This document shows, in pieces, positions 1 to 6,969 of a DNA stretch of 28,996 nt. The stretch comes from an uncultured Treponema sp. (lineage in GTDB: Bacteria; Spirochaetota; Spirochaetia; Treponematales; Treponemataceae). Positions within the stretch are counted from its first letter, which is position 1. Every line of letters begins with the position of its first letter. The notes under the pieces were generated by a model that saw nothing but the letters and a program-made list of their open reading frames with translations, had not been told where the DNA came from and did not search any database. The stretch covers positions 1-28,996 of the forward strand of contig CAKZZO010000026.1 in NCBI GenBank assembly GCA_937885175.1, read 5' to 3'. The translations under genes and the position numbers were made by a program.

Positions 1-141
1 TTACGCTCAACCGCGGGGCTTGCTTGACACGCTGCAACGGTAGCCTTTTTGCTGCTCATACATTTCATTTGTCCAGCCGATATTCAAGCACGATATCCAT
101 AATGCGTTTGCCCTGACAGAAAAAACGCATTCTCCCGCGGC
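1..141. other. Intergenic left edge with partial repeat and 9-bp hairpin
   Basis: No convincing gene is seen here. Bases 5-16 (CGCTCAACCGCG) followed by GGTAGCCT near 40-47 resemble the interior of the MITE-like element at about 19957-20010, so this may be the remnant or edge of a related repeat. Bases 101-109 (AATGCGTTT) and 123-131 (AAACGCATT) form a 9-bp inverted repeat with a 13-base loop. It lacks a U-tract, so it could be an operator or a weak terminator for something to the left. Confidence 0.4.
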
Positions 142-168
142 ATGAGCGTACCGCATATAGCCATTTTA

Positions 169-197
169 TTGACAGATAGCCATATGCATAATACAAT
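169..197 (+). promoter_or_regulatory. Near-consensus sigma-70 promoter of the toxin-antitoxin pair
   Basis: TTGACA (169-174), a 17-base spacer, then TACAAT (192-197). It predicts a start near 204, so the antitoxin ATG at 229 is used and the in-frame ATG at 142 is not. ATAGCCAT occurs at 157-164 and again at 176-183, 19 bases apart and flanking the -35 box. It is a possible operator for antitoxin autoregulation, by inference. Confidence 0.8.
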
Positions 198-228
198 ACA
201 GATACCCAAAATCAAAACGGAGGTGCCT

Positions 229-543
229 ATGTGCAATGCAGTTCCTGTGTATGAAGCGAAAAATCGACTGCCCTTTTTCATTCATCTGGCAGAAAAAGAA
301 GGGCCTGTGCCAATCATGCGTCGCAATGAGGAAGTCGCCTATATCATTTCAAAAGAGGATTATGACGACCTAAAGCAGAGCAAACCGAAAGAAAAAAGTT
401 TGCTGGAAGAATTACAGGAAAGTCGCCGTGAGTACGGTCTTGAAGACGATGATTTTGACTACACCGAGTATTTTGACAGCCTTCGTGACCGCAACTACTT
501 CGGTCGCCCTGAATCCGAGCATATTTTTGATGATTTTGAATAA
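229..543 (+). CDS. Phd/YefM-like type II antitoxin
   Basis: A 104-residue protein, probably the antitoxin that neutralises the PIN-domain toxin encoded next. The N-terminal half (VPVYEAKNRLPFFIHLAEKE, then VPIMRRNEEVAYIISKEDYD) has the Phd/YefM pattern: a short strand, a helix, then a strand ending in I-S-x-E-x-Y/F, which in that family forms the dimeric DNA-binding fold. The C-terminal 45 residues are very acidic (EDDDFDYTEYFDS, then FDDFE), as expected of a disordered toxin-binding tail. The ATG at 229 is chosen because GGAGG lies 6 bases upstream and the promoter at 169-197 begins transcription after the alternative ATG at 142. The stop is 18 bases before the toxin start, so the two are one operon, probably repressed by the complex. 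Family assignment is by pattern only. Confidence 0.8.
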   Translation: MCNAVPVYEAKNRLPFFIHLAEKEGPVPIMRRNEEVAYIISKEDYDDLKQSKPKEKSLLEELQESRREYGLEDDDFDYTEYFDSLRDRNYFGRPESEHIFDDFE

Positions 544-561
544 ATCAAGGAGGAGCAAGAT

Positions 562-1002
562 ATGATTCGTCCATACTATCTGTTGGACACAAACATAGTT
601 TCAGAATTTTTGCGAACACAGCAAAATGAACAAGTACGCAAAAACTTTCTCAAATATGAAAGACTGTGCGCTATGCCAGCAACCGCATGGAATGAATTGC
701 TTTTTGGCGTACAGATAATGGCGGCAGGAAAGAAACACGATTATCTTCTTGATAAACTTGTAAATAATATTCAATCACGCCATTCCATCATTCCCTACGA
801 CAATCACGCCGCATGGATTCAAGCAGATATTCGTGCGCGTCTGCAAGAAGCAGGAACGCCGATTGACTTTCAGGACACTCAGACTGCCGCTATTGCAGTC
901 TCAAACGGGATGATTTTAGTCACGCGGAACACAAAACATTTTGCACCGATTCAGGCAGTCTCACCCCTTCTGCTGGAAAACTGGTTTGAGGCAGTGGCGT
1001 AA
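562..1002 (+). CDS. vapC: VapC-like PIN-domain ribonuclease toxin
   Basis: A 146-residue PIN-domain protein, expected to be a Mg-dependent endoribonuclease toxin. The acidic residues sit where PIN enzymes have them: D9 in YLLDTNIVSEF, E45 in WNELLFGV, D105 in FQDTQTAAIA, and the C-terminal strand GMILVTRNTKHF with N123. These match VapC/FitB toxins, and the length is typical. AAGGAGG (549-555) lies 6 bases before the ATG. The gene follows the antitoxin closely and ends with TAA at 1000-1002, immediately against the TGA of the opposing rimO remnant at 1003. No space is left for a terminator, so the two transcripts should run into each other. The RNA target is unknown. Confidence 0.85.
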   Translation: MIRPYYLLDTNIVSEFLRTQQNEQVRKNFLKYERLCAMPATAWNELLFGVQIMAAGKKHDYLLDKLVNNIQSRHSIIPYDNHAAWIQADIRARLQEAGTPIDFQDTQTAAIAVSNGMILVTRNTKHFAPIQAVSPLLLENWFEAVA

Positions 1003-1885
1003 TCAGCGCACCACATCTTCGGCAAATTGCAGCGTGCTTTTTGCAATCATTGCGTTCAGCGGGCTGTCACCCATAAAATCACCGTTCAAGTCAACGTCTC
1101 CAGCGGAGACCACATGCACGCGCACCAGCCGACCAGTCTGCACCGCTTTTAAGGCCTGCCTGTCGCTTCTGTCGTAACGGATAACCACGCTGCCGTCCAC
1201 TTCTGGTGCCTGAAACCAAGCCCGCCCAATGGCAAGTCCTTCCCCAGCCAAAGGGATTGTCGCCAGAGCCCGTTCCATAGGCCGCCAAGTCCTGCCCAAT
1301 CAGGTTGATTTCGTACACGCCCTGAGAAACAAGTTTTTTGATTTCTGCAATAATGTCATCGGCCGGGCGGCTCCTCAGTTCTCCACGGATAATGGGTATG
1401 GCACAGAATGAGCAGCGGTTGTTGCAGCCTTCAGTAATTTTCACATAGGCCGCCCCCGCAAAAGAAAGCAGGATATCCCGGTCACCACAGCACACACCCT
1501 TCTGCTCAGGAACAAGCACGGTACGCTGACCTTTCATAAGGGGTTCGATTACTTTATAAACCTGACTCAAGTCGCCGTTTCCAAAAATGCCGTCAGCCTC
1601 AGGAAGACTTTCTGCCAAATCATCAGCATAGCGTTCTGCAAGACACCCCGCCAGCAGGATTTTTGCCTTGGGATACATTTGCCGCGCACTCATAACGGCA
1701 TTCAGGCTTTCAGTCTTTGCGCTTTCAATAAAGCCACAGGAATTTACAATGATAAGGTCGGCCTCAGATGCGTCAAAAGTCTGCCGATAGTCTTTTTTCC
1801 GCAAGAGGGAAACGAGCAGTTCCCCGTCCACCTGATTTTTTGCACACCCGTGCTGGTCAATAAAAAAAGTGGGATTGTGAGCCAT
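1003..1885 (-). pseudogene. rimO: rimO remnant: internal deletion plus frame change
   Basis: RimO adds a methylthio group to an aspartate of ribosomal protein S12. The first frame (1885 down to about 1250) has the N-terminal MTTase domain with C14, C50 and C81, then the radical-SAM cluster C154, C158 and C161 (CNNRCSFC), and reads to about residue 205 (EINLIGQDLAAYG). From about 1255 to 1003 a different frame encodes a TRAM domain (IGRAWFQAPEVDGSVVIRYD). RimO is usually about 440 residues. The two parts add up to about 290, so roughly 150 residues of the radical-SAM barrel and linker are gone and the join is out of frame. Upstream, AAAGGG lies near the ATG and the rodZ-like gene ends 12 bases before, so it was the last gene of that cluster. 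The product, if made, should be inactive. An assembly error is possible. Confidence 0.85.
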
Positions 1886-1897
1886 AGGAAAAACCCT

Positions 1898-2983
1898 TTA
1901 GTCCAACTGAACGATAACGACCTTGTACTTGCCGTCCGTATCCTTAATCCAGCGGATGTCTTCTGCAATTACTTCACCTGCTTTTGACACGCCCAGGTCA
2001 TAGGATTTTCCGTCAGCAATCAACTGGATTTTTGCCGTATTGCCATTGCTTGCCCAGAGACGCACCATATTGCTTGCCGTAACGTTTACAATGTCACCGT
2101 TACTAAAGAAGTCTTCGGTGGTTTCCTTGCGGTCAGGGCGGAAACGGAATACACAGCCTGCACGGAAGGTTACGTTAAGCGTAAAAGGATAGGGACGGTT
2201 GTCTTCAAATATAACTGTATGGCTCTGGGGCAAATCCTCCGCATTGGGAATCTCGCTGGGCTTTGTTTCAGCAATCGCACTGTTTGCGCTACTCTTGAGC
2301 ATGATGCTCACTTCCGCACCTCGGTCACTGTCATTGGCAGACACGTCAGAAACATACACAATCATTTCGGGAACGGAGTCACCGTCCACGTCCATTTCCA
2401 TTTCTTCGGAAAGTTCAACAAACTGTTTTCCCACTGGCGTTTCAAGGGCAAGAACACCTTTTGCAGTTTCAGCCACCGTCAGGATGATGTTTCCCGTAGG
2501 CATACCCAGCACCAACTGGTCTCCCCTGTAGAGGCGTTCCTTGAGCAGTTTGTCCGTCAATTCATACTTTGAAGGCTCCGCCGTCTTTTTGAGGGCGATT
2601 TCCCGCTCAGGATTATTGATGTACTGCTGATACAGGAGAATAATGCCAAAGGTAATCAGTCCAAGCACCAGGACACAGCCAGCCACAATGGCAGGGATAA
2701 TCCATTTGGGACGATGCTTTATAATCAGGCCTGCTGGAACAGGAGACTCCTGCAGCATTTTTGCGCGATAGAGATTGTTGATTCTGTCAGTGTCAAGTCC
2801 CAGATAGGTAGCGTAATTACGCAAAAAACCCACAAGATAAGGTGCCCCGGGAAAAAAAGATTCGTTTTCCGCTTCCAATGCTTCCAGATACTGACGCGTA
2901 ATAGAGGTATCGCGGGAAATAGTTTCAAAATCAAGCCCCTGTGCAAGGCGGGCTTCCTTTAGCAATGCTCCATAGCTTTCCAT
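1898..2983 (-). CDS. RodZ-like membrane protein with cytoplasmic HTH
   Basis: A 361-residue single-pass protein. Residues 1-75 form a Cro/CI-type helix-turn-helix (SYGALLKEARLAQGLDFETI, then YLEALEAEN, then YLVGFLRNYATYLGLD), as in RodZ, where it contacts MreB rather than DNA. After a basic stretch (KHRPKW, about 89-94) comes one hydrophobic segment (about 95-118). The remaining 240 residues should be periplasmic and are largely beta-rich, with a C-terminal region that may correspond to the RodZ extracytoplasmic domain. A role in cell shape or envelope organisation is inferred from the family. Its GGAG ribosome site lies over the end of lolA, only 6 bases upstream, so the two are co-translated. 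The cluster lolA, rodZ-like, rimO shares the promoter at 3697-3725. Confidence 0.75.
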   Translation of the reverse strand: MESYGALLKEARLAQGLDFETISRDTSITRQYLEALEAENESFFPGAPYLVGFLRNYATYLGLDTDRINNLYRAKMLQESPVPAGLIIKHRPKWIIPAIVAGCVLVLGLITFGIILLYQQYINNPEREIALKKTAEPSKYELTDKLLKERLYRGDQLVLGMPTGNIILTVAETAKGVLALETPVGKQFVELSEEMEMDVDGDSVPEMIVYVSDVSANDSDRGAEVSIMLKSSANSAIAETKPSEIPNAEDLPQSHTVIFEDNRPYPFTLNVTFRAGCVFRFRPDRKETTEDFFSNGDIVNVTASNMVRLWASNGNTAKIQLIADGKSYDLGVSKAGEVIAEDIRWIKDTDGKYKVVIVQLD

Positions 2984-2989
2984 CTCTGT

Positions 2990-3670
2990 TTACTCCGAAA
3001 AGAGAAAGTTGTTGTAATAGTTGGCAGAAGAGGGCGGATCATACAAAAAACGCTGGTCTGTAATTCCCGCATTGATGACATAATTCGTAAAGTTAAAACG
3101 GAATGTCTCTCCCTGCGGAGTAACTGCTTCTATCCTGCGAATCAGTTTTGAACCGGGAACAACCGCCAGCTTGATAAAGCGGAATGCCTCGCTTGTATTG
3201 CGGCGTGAAAGCACCAGTTTTACCACCATTTCATCACTGCCGTCTTCCAGAGGAATCGGATCCTGACCTACTTCGTATGCAACTGAATAATAGCGGCTCA
3301 TCAGAGAAAGTCCCTGAGGAGTGGCAAGATTTGCACCTGAACCAGCAGAAGGCTCTGCATTGTCTACAGCCTGTTCCAAAACAGCATCCGAACCGGGCAG
3401 GTAAATCGTAAGCGTGTCACCATTAAAGGTAATGACCTGTTCTTCCGGGTTGGAAAAATCTATGCGGAGCAAATTGGGGCGCTTAAAGGACACCTTTCCT
3501 TCCATGGCAGTTTTTGAAGCCTGAATGTCCACCGAAGCCTCATAGTCCTGAATCTTTGCATATTCTGCCGAGACCGTCTGAAAGAAAGATGCTGCCGTTA
3601 GAATAGACTGTGCCGCACAAAGAGAAAGAACTGTACCTGTAAGCGCGCACAAGGCCACTATTTTTTTCAT
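2990..3670 (-). CDS. lolA: LolA-like outer-membrane lipoprotein carrier
   Basis: A 226-residue periplasmic chaperone homologue that would ferry lipoproteins across the periplasm. It starts with a signal peptide (MKKIVALCALTGTVLSLCAA, cleavage near CAAQS). The mature part shows the LolA pattern: repeated short strands such as YEASVDIQASKTAMEGKVSF, then RPNLLRIDFSNPEEQVITFN and DTLTIYLPGSDAVLEQ, and a second half with DEMVVKLVLSRRN and IKLAVVP. The ATG at 3670 is preferred over the TTG one codon earlier because it begins a normal signal peptide. GGGGTTT lies about 6 bases upstream. It is the first gene after its own promoter in the short gap behind ftsH and is translated closely with the rodZ-like gene. 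Confidence 0.85.
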   Translation of the reverse strand: MKKIVALCALTGTVLSLCAAQSILTAASFFQTVSAEYAKIQDYEASVDIQASKTAMEGKVSFKRPNLLRIDFSNPEEQVITFNGDTLTIYLPGSDAVLEQAVDNAEPSAGSGANLATPQGLSLMSRYYSVAYEVGQDPIPLEDGSDEMVVKLVLSRRNTSEAFRFIKLAVVPGSKLIRRIEAVTPQGETFRFNFTNYVINAGITDQRFLYDPPSSANYYNNFLFSE

Positions 3671-3696
3671 CAAATAAACCCCAAATAATTTCTTCT

Positions 3697-3725
3697 ATAA
3701 TAGAACAGATAGCACACAAGGTCAA
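3697..3725 (-). promoter_or_regulatory. Promoter of the lolA, rodZ-like, rimO cluster
   Basis: On the minus strand TTGACC (3725-3720), a 17-base spacer, and TATTAT (3702-3697). It occupies the 55-base gap directly after the ftsH stop codon, so the three downstream genes can be expressed apart from ftsH. Confidence 0.75.
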
Positions 3726-5810
3726 TTAGGATTGTGCGGGGGAAGTCTCCCCCTCGGCTGCAACTTCGTTTTCGCCTACCCCCTCGCCTAGGGCTACCGC
3801 CCTAAGACCCGCACAGTGTTCCTCACCCTTTACAATATCATAGAATTCCTTGCCGTCCATAGTCTCAACCTCACGCAGACGATTGGCTATGTAGTCCAGC
3901 AATTCTTTATGCGCGGACAAAAGATTCACTACGTAGGTGTAGCGTTCGTCCATGATGCGGGCAATTTCCTCGTCAATATACTTCTGCGTATCCTCACTGA
4001 ACTCGCGGATAAGATTTGGGTCGCCGCCACGGTTTCCCAAAACGCCCTTGCCCAAAGTCATGTTCTTAAAGCGGTCACTCATGCCAAAGACCGTAATCAT
4101 CTGCTTGATAAGATCCGTAGCCCGCGCAATGTCGTTTGACGCGCCAGTAGAAATGTCTCCCAAAATGATTTGTTCCGCTGCCCGTCCGCCAAGGAGCGTG
4201 TCAATTTCGCTGAACATGTCCTTTCGCGTTCTAAAGTTCTTTTCTTCTTCCTCGCGGTACTGGGTAAAGCCTCCCACACCATGAGAACGGGGCACCACCG
4301 TAATCTTGTTGACCGGCGGATAGTCCGGCGTAAAGGCACCCACAAGAGCGTGTCCTGTCTCATGCACAGAAACAAGGCGCATTTCCTTTTCGTTATCCTT
4401 GCGGGATTTCTTTTTCAGACCAATGCTTACCTTGTCGATTGCATCATTAAAGTCTGCCATGGTTACTTTCTTGTGACCATTACGCACGGCAAGGAGGGCC
4501 GCCTCGTTTACAACGTTTGCCAAATCTGCGCCCGCAAAGCCAGTCGTACCATGAGCCACCGAGTTAAAGTCCACATCAGAGTCCACTTTGACATTCTTTG
4601 CGTGAATACGCAGGATTTCCTCCCGACCTTTTGCATCAGGCTTTTCCACCGGCACCTGACGGTCAAAACGCCCTGGGCGCAAGAGAGCAGCGTCAAGAAT
4701 ATCCGCACGGTTTGTTGCCGCAAGAATAATCAGACCTTTTTCGTTGTCAAAGCCGTCCATCTCCACCAGCAACTGGTTCAGCGTCTGCTCGCGCTCATCG
4801 TTTCCGCCGCCAAATCCGTTTACACGGCTTTTTCCCAAAGCGTCAATTTCGTCAATAAAAATGATGCAGGGAGCCTTTTCTCGTGCCTGCCTGAACAAAT
4901 CACGGACGCGGCTGGCACCAACACCCACAAACATTTCCACAAAGTCAGAGCCACTGATTCTAAAGAAGGGAACGCCAGCCTCACCTGCTACGGCGCGGGC
5001 AAGCAAGGTCTTGCCTGTTCCCGGCGGCCCTACCAAAAGCACACCCTTGGGGATTTTTCCGCCGATATCCGTATATTTTTTGGGACTCTTTAAAAAGTCC
5101 ACGACTTCAACCAGTTCTTCCTTTGCTTCGTCCACGCCTGCCACATCGGCAAAACGAGTCTTTACCTTGCCTTCTTCAACGGCCTTATTACGGGCACCGC
5201 CGCCAAAAATGGAACTCATGCCACCGCCAAGACCACCGCCCATTTTTCTAAAGAGAAGAAAATACATCAGGAAAATAATGCCAAAGGGCACGATGAAGTT
5301 CAGGATAATCTGCATCAGATAGCCGCTCTGCTTGGGAACAAATTTGTAGTCTATGCCTTTTTCGTCAAGAAATTTGATAAAGTCGGACATAAGGGGAGCA
5401 TTTGTGCGGTAAACTTTTTGTGTTGCTTCCTGCTGGGGACGAGACACCCAGGGAAAGAGTTTGAGCGTAGGATTTGGCTCCCTTGCCTGCGAAGACGGGG
5501 AAATGGTCTCACCATAGCCAATGATAACTCCTTCTCCCAGTTCAACCTTGACTATCTTATCGTCATCAACCAACTGGCGGAAGACGGAAAAATCAATATA
5601 ATCATCTGGCTTGGAAACAAGGAACATGTTGACAAAAACCAGCGCACCAACCACAAGCAAGAGCATGCCAAAAAAAGGAAAACGCCTGGGAGGTTTATTT
5701 CCGTTGGGTTTGTCATCATCCGGGTCAGTCGAAAGTTTGAAAAAACTATAGGGATCGTGCTCATCACGATTCTTTTTTTCTTCGTCGTTACGTTTGTTTT
5801 CTTCGCTCAT
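3726..5810 (-). CDS. ftsH: ATP-dependent membrane zinc protease FtsH
   Basis: A 694-residue inner-membrane AAA+ metalloprotease that degrades misfolded membrane proteins and regulators. Transmembrane segments lie at about 46-65 and 165-187 around a periplasmic domain. The AAA module has Walker A GPPGTGKT (261-268), Walker B CIIFIDEID (315-323), pore loop FVGVGA (294-299), and the second region of homology ending RPGRFDRQV (378-386). The protease site is HETGH (483-487), with a downstream D in the GDISTGASNDI stretch as third zinc ligand. Length is slightly above the usual 610-650 because of a charged N-terminus and a tail. The last about 24 codons lie in a dispersed repeat (3736-3800), so the tail is lineage-specific. 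GAGG precedes the ATG by about 5 bases, and the promoter is at 5845-5872. Confidence 0.97.
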   Translation of the reverse strand: MSEENKRNDEEKKNRDEHDPYSFFKLSTDPDDDKPNGNKPPRRFPFFGMLLLVVGALVFVNMFLVSKPDDYIDFSVFRQLVDDDKIVKVELGEGVIIGYGETISPSSQAREPNPTLKLFPWVSRPQQEATQKVYRTNAPLMSDFIKFLDEKGIDYKFVPKQSGYLMQIILNFIVPFGIIFLMYFLLFRKMGGGLGGGMSSIFGGGARNKAVEEGKVKTRFADVAGVDEAKEELVEVVDFLKSPKKYTDIGGKIPKGVLLVGPPGTGKTLLARAVAGEAGVPFFRISGSDFVEMFVGVGASRVRDLFRQAREKAPCIIFIDEIDALGKSRVNGFGGGNDEREQTLNQLLVEMDGFDNEKGLIILAATNRADILDAALLRPGRFDRQVPVEKPDAKGREEILRIHAKNVKVDSDVDFNSVAHGTTGFAGADLANVVNEAALLAVRNGHKKVTMADFNDAIDKVSIGLKKKSRKDNEKEMRLVSVHETGHALVGAFTPDYPPVNKITVVPRSHGVGGFTQYREEEEKNFRTRKDMFSEIDTLLGGRAAEQIILGDISTGASNDIARATDLIKQMITVFGMSDRFKNMTLGKGVLGNRGGDPNLIREFSEDTQKYIDEEIARIMDERYTYVVNLLSAHKELLDYIANRLREVETMDGKEFYDIVKGEEHCAGLRAVALGEGVGENEVAAEGETSPAQS
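3736..3778. repeat. Dispersed GGGGGA-hairpin repeat, copy 1 (inside ftsH)
   Basis: Bases 3736-3763 are identical over 28 positions to 18240-18267 behind metA, and both copies share CGCCTACCCCCTC further on. The core is a hairpin, GGGGGA-AGTC-TCCCCC. Here it is read as the end of ftsH on the minus strand, while the copy behind metA is non-coding. Confidence 0.8.
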
Positions 5811-5844
5811 CTAATCCTCAAAAAACACATTTTTCTTCGGTATC

Positions 5845-5872
5845 TTTATAAAATATACGAAATTTCCGACAA
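5845..5872 (-). promoter_or_regulatory. Probable ftsH promoter
   Basis: Minus strand TTGTCG (5872-5867), a 16-base spacer, TATAAA (5850-5845). It lies 35 bases from the ftsH ATG, in the 153-base gap divergent to fliS. Confidence 0.55.
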
Positions 5873-5899
5873 ATAGTCGATAAAATACGCACTTTTTCA

Positions 5900-5926
5900 T
5901 TAAGTTTTTTTACGCTTTGCCGAAAA
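5900..5926 (+). promoter_or_regulatory. Sigma-28 (FliA/WhiG) promoter of fliS
   Basis: TTAAGTTT (5900-5907), exactly 11 bases, then GCCGAAAA (5919-5926). The enterobacterial sigma-28 consensus is TAAAGTTT-N11-GCCGATAA, so this matches 14 of 16 positions at the exact spacing. It sits 37 bases before the fliS ATG. Confidence 0.85.
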
Positions 5927-5963
5927 TCTGTGTGGAGAACCAACATTTTACAAGGAGGCCACG

Positions 5964-6407
5964 ATGGCATTTACAAATCCTTATGCAGCATATCAGAACA
6001 CGGCGGTAAAGACAGCAAGTCAGGGCAAACTTGTTGTGATGCTCTACGAAACAGCGGTAAAGCAACTGACCGCCGCAAGCAAATGTTTTGACGACAAAAC
6101 GGGAAAAGTTCCCGCCAACATGATTGAAACCTACAGCAATCATATTATGAAGACGCAGGAAATCATCAATGAACTACAGGTTTCTCTGGACATGGACAAG
6201 GGCGGTCAGATTGCACAAAACCTCATGTCATTGTATGTTTATTTTAACCGGGAACTGATGGATGCAAACATCAACAAGGACAAACAGAAACTTTCATTCG
6301 TGCAGAATATGATGGCACAACTTCTGGAAGCATGGGAAACCGCTTCAAACAGCGCGGCAAACGCACCAGCGGCAAATGTCCGCCCCACGCTGAACATCAG
6401 AGGCTAA
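5964..6407 (+). CDS. fliS: Flagellar export chaperone FliS
   Basis: A 147-residue four-helix protein that binds the C-terminus of flagellin in the cytoplasm and prevents premature filament assembly. The N-terminus NPYAAYQNTAVKTASQGKLV followed by VMLYETAVKQL is the FliS signature. The middle helices (IINELQVSLDMDKGGQIAQN, then LMSLYVYFNRELMDANI) and the helix FVQNMMAQLLEAWETA also match, and the length is slightly above the usual 125-140. AAGGAGG (5952-5958) lies 5 bases before the ATG. Transcription from the sigma-28 promoter at 5900-5926 fits a late flagellar gene. It is followed by two small hairpins and a FlgN-like gene, so two export chaperones are made together. Confidence 0.95.
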   Translation: MAFTNPYAAYQNTAVKTASQGKLVVMLYETAVKQLTAASKCFDDKTGKVPANMIETYSNHIMKTQEIINELQVSLDMDKGGQIAQNLMSLYVYFNRELMDANINKDKQKLSFVQNMMAQLLEAWETASNSAANAPAANVRPTLNIRG

Positions 6408-6411
6408 AATT

Positions 6412-6447
6412 TCGCACTTCCTGTGCGACCGCTAACGCGGAGTTTTT
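6412..6447 (+). terminator. Tandem hairpins with T-tract between fliS and the FlgN-like gene
   Basis: TCGCAC-TTCCT-GTGCGA (6412-6428) is followed directly by CCGC-TAAC-GCGG (6429-6440) and AGTTTTT. The second stem is short, so this is more likely a partial terminator or an mRNA-stability element that sets the fliS:flgN ratio than a full stop. Confidence 0.45.
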
Positions 6448-6460
6448 ATAGGAGGGAACG

Positions 6461-6949
6461 ATGGAAAAAAAGTTGACTCAGGCAGAAATTGACGAGCGTG
6501 TGGCAATCCTCAAAAGATTCAGAGGACTTCTGGAAGAACAGCGCAACAAATTCCGCGAGTATCTCTTGGTACTGGAAAAGCAGGAGTCAAAAATTGCTGA
6601 CGATGACGGCGAGGCAGTAAGCAGCCATGCCGATTTGGAAGCCAATATCCTCAAAAATATCGCCGGCCTGCAAAAAGTCATCGTTCCCATGCAGTCCATG
6701 TACAAGGCGGTGGCAGCCGATGTTTCCGCCGAAGACAAGGCGGAAGTGCTCAAAGTGCAGAATGATTTGGCACAGATTCAGCAGCAGGTGCTTGCCCAGA
6801 ACGAAAAGAATCAGCACTTGCTTCGGGAACACATAAGTCAAATTCGCGAGCAACTGGATACCCTGATGACCAACAATCCCTATCGGGGAAAACGCAGCGT
6901 ATATGCTGAAAAAGTACATACAGGCAATTTAGTCGCCATAGAAGTCTGA
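6461..6949 (+). CDS. FlgN-like flagellar export chaperone (probable)
   Basis: A 162-residue, almost wholly helical cytoplasmic protein. The N-terminal region RFRGLLEEQRNKFREYLLVL-EKQ has the FlgN pattern of a long helix with repeated Leu and a YL-x-VLEKQ end. The middle and C-terminal parts are heptad-like (VLKVQNDLAQIQQQVLAQNE, then LLREHISQIREQLD), and the tail NPYRGKRSVYAEK resembles FlgN tails. FlgN binds the hook-filament junction proteins FlgK and FlgL. The family is weakly conserved, so the assignment leans on position after fliS and on length. AGGAGGG lies 6 bases upstream of the ATG. It is probably co-transcribed from the sigma-28 promoter through the hairpins at 6412-6447. Confidence 0.6.
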   Translation: MEKKLTQAEIDERVAILKRFRGLLEEQRNKFREYLLVLEKQESKIADDDGEAVSSHADLEANILKNIAGLQKVIVPMQSMYKAVAADVSAEDKAEVLKVQNDLAQIQQQVLAQNEKNQHLLREHISQIREQLDTLMTNNPYRGKRSVYAEKVHTGNLVAIEV

Positions 6950-6957
6950 TTTTATGC

Positions 6958-6963
6958 TATACT
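6958..6963 (+). promoter_or_regulatory. -10 box for a predicted leaderless dgt transcript
   Basis: TATACT ends 6 bases before the dgt ATG, so the start point would be the A of the ATG. No ribosome site precedes the ATG. The -35 region is poor. The same GCTATACT-N6-ATG layout recurs at 10661-10677. Confidence 0.55.
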
Positions 6964-6969
6964 ATCAGC

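Noticed and set aside
142..228. N-terminal extension of the antitoxin from the ATG at 142
   Set aside because: It would place the coding start upstream of the near-consensus promoter, and the extra 29 residues have no family match. The ATG at 229 has a ribosome site.
1245..1275. Programmed frameshift in rimO
   Set aside because: No slippery heptamer is evident, and simple frameshifting would not restore the roughly 150 missing residues. A deletion explains it better.
4170..5093. 307-codon plus-strand open frame opposite ftsH
   Set aside because: It lies wholly antisense to the conserved FtsH AAA domain, has no ribosome site, and its protein resembles no family. It is a shadow of the ftsH codons.
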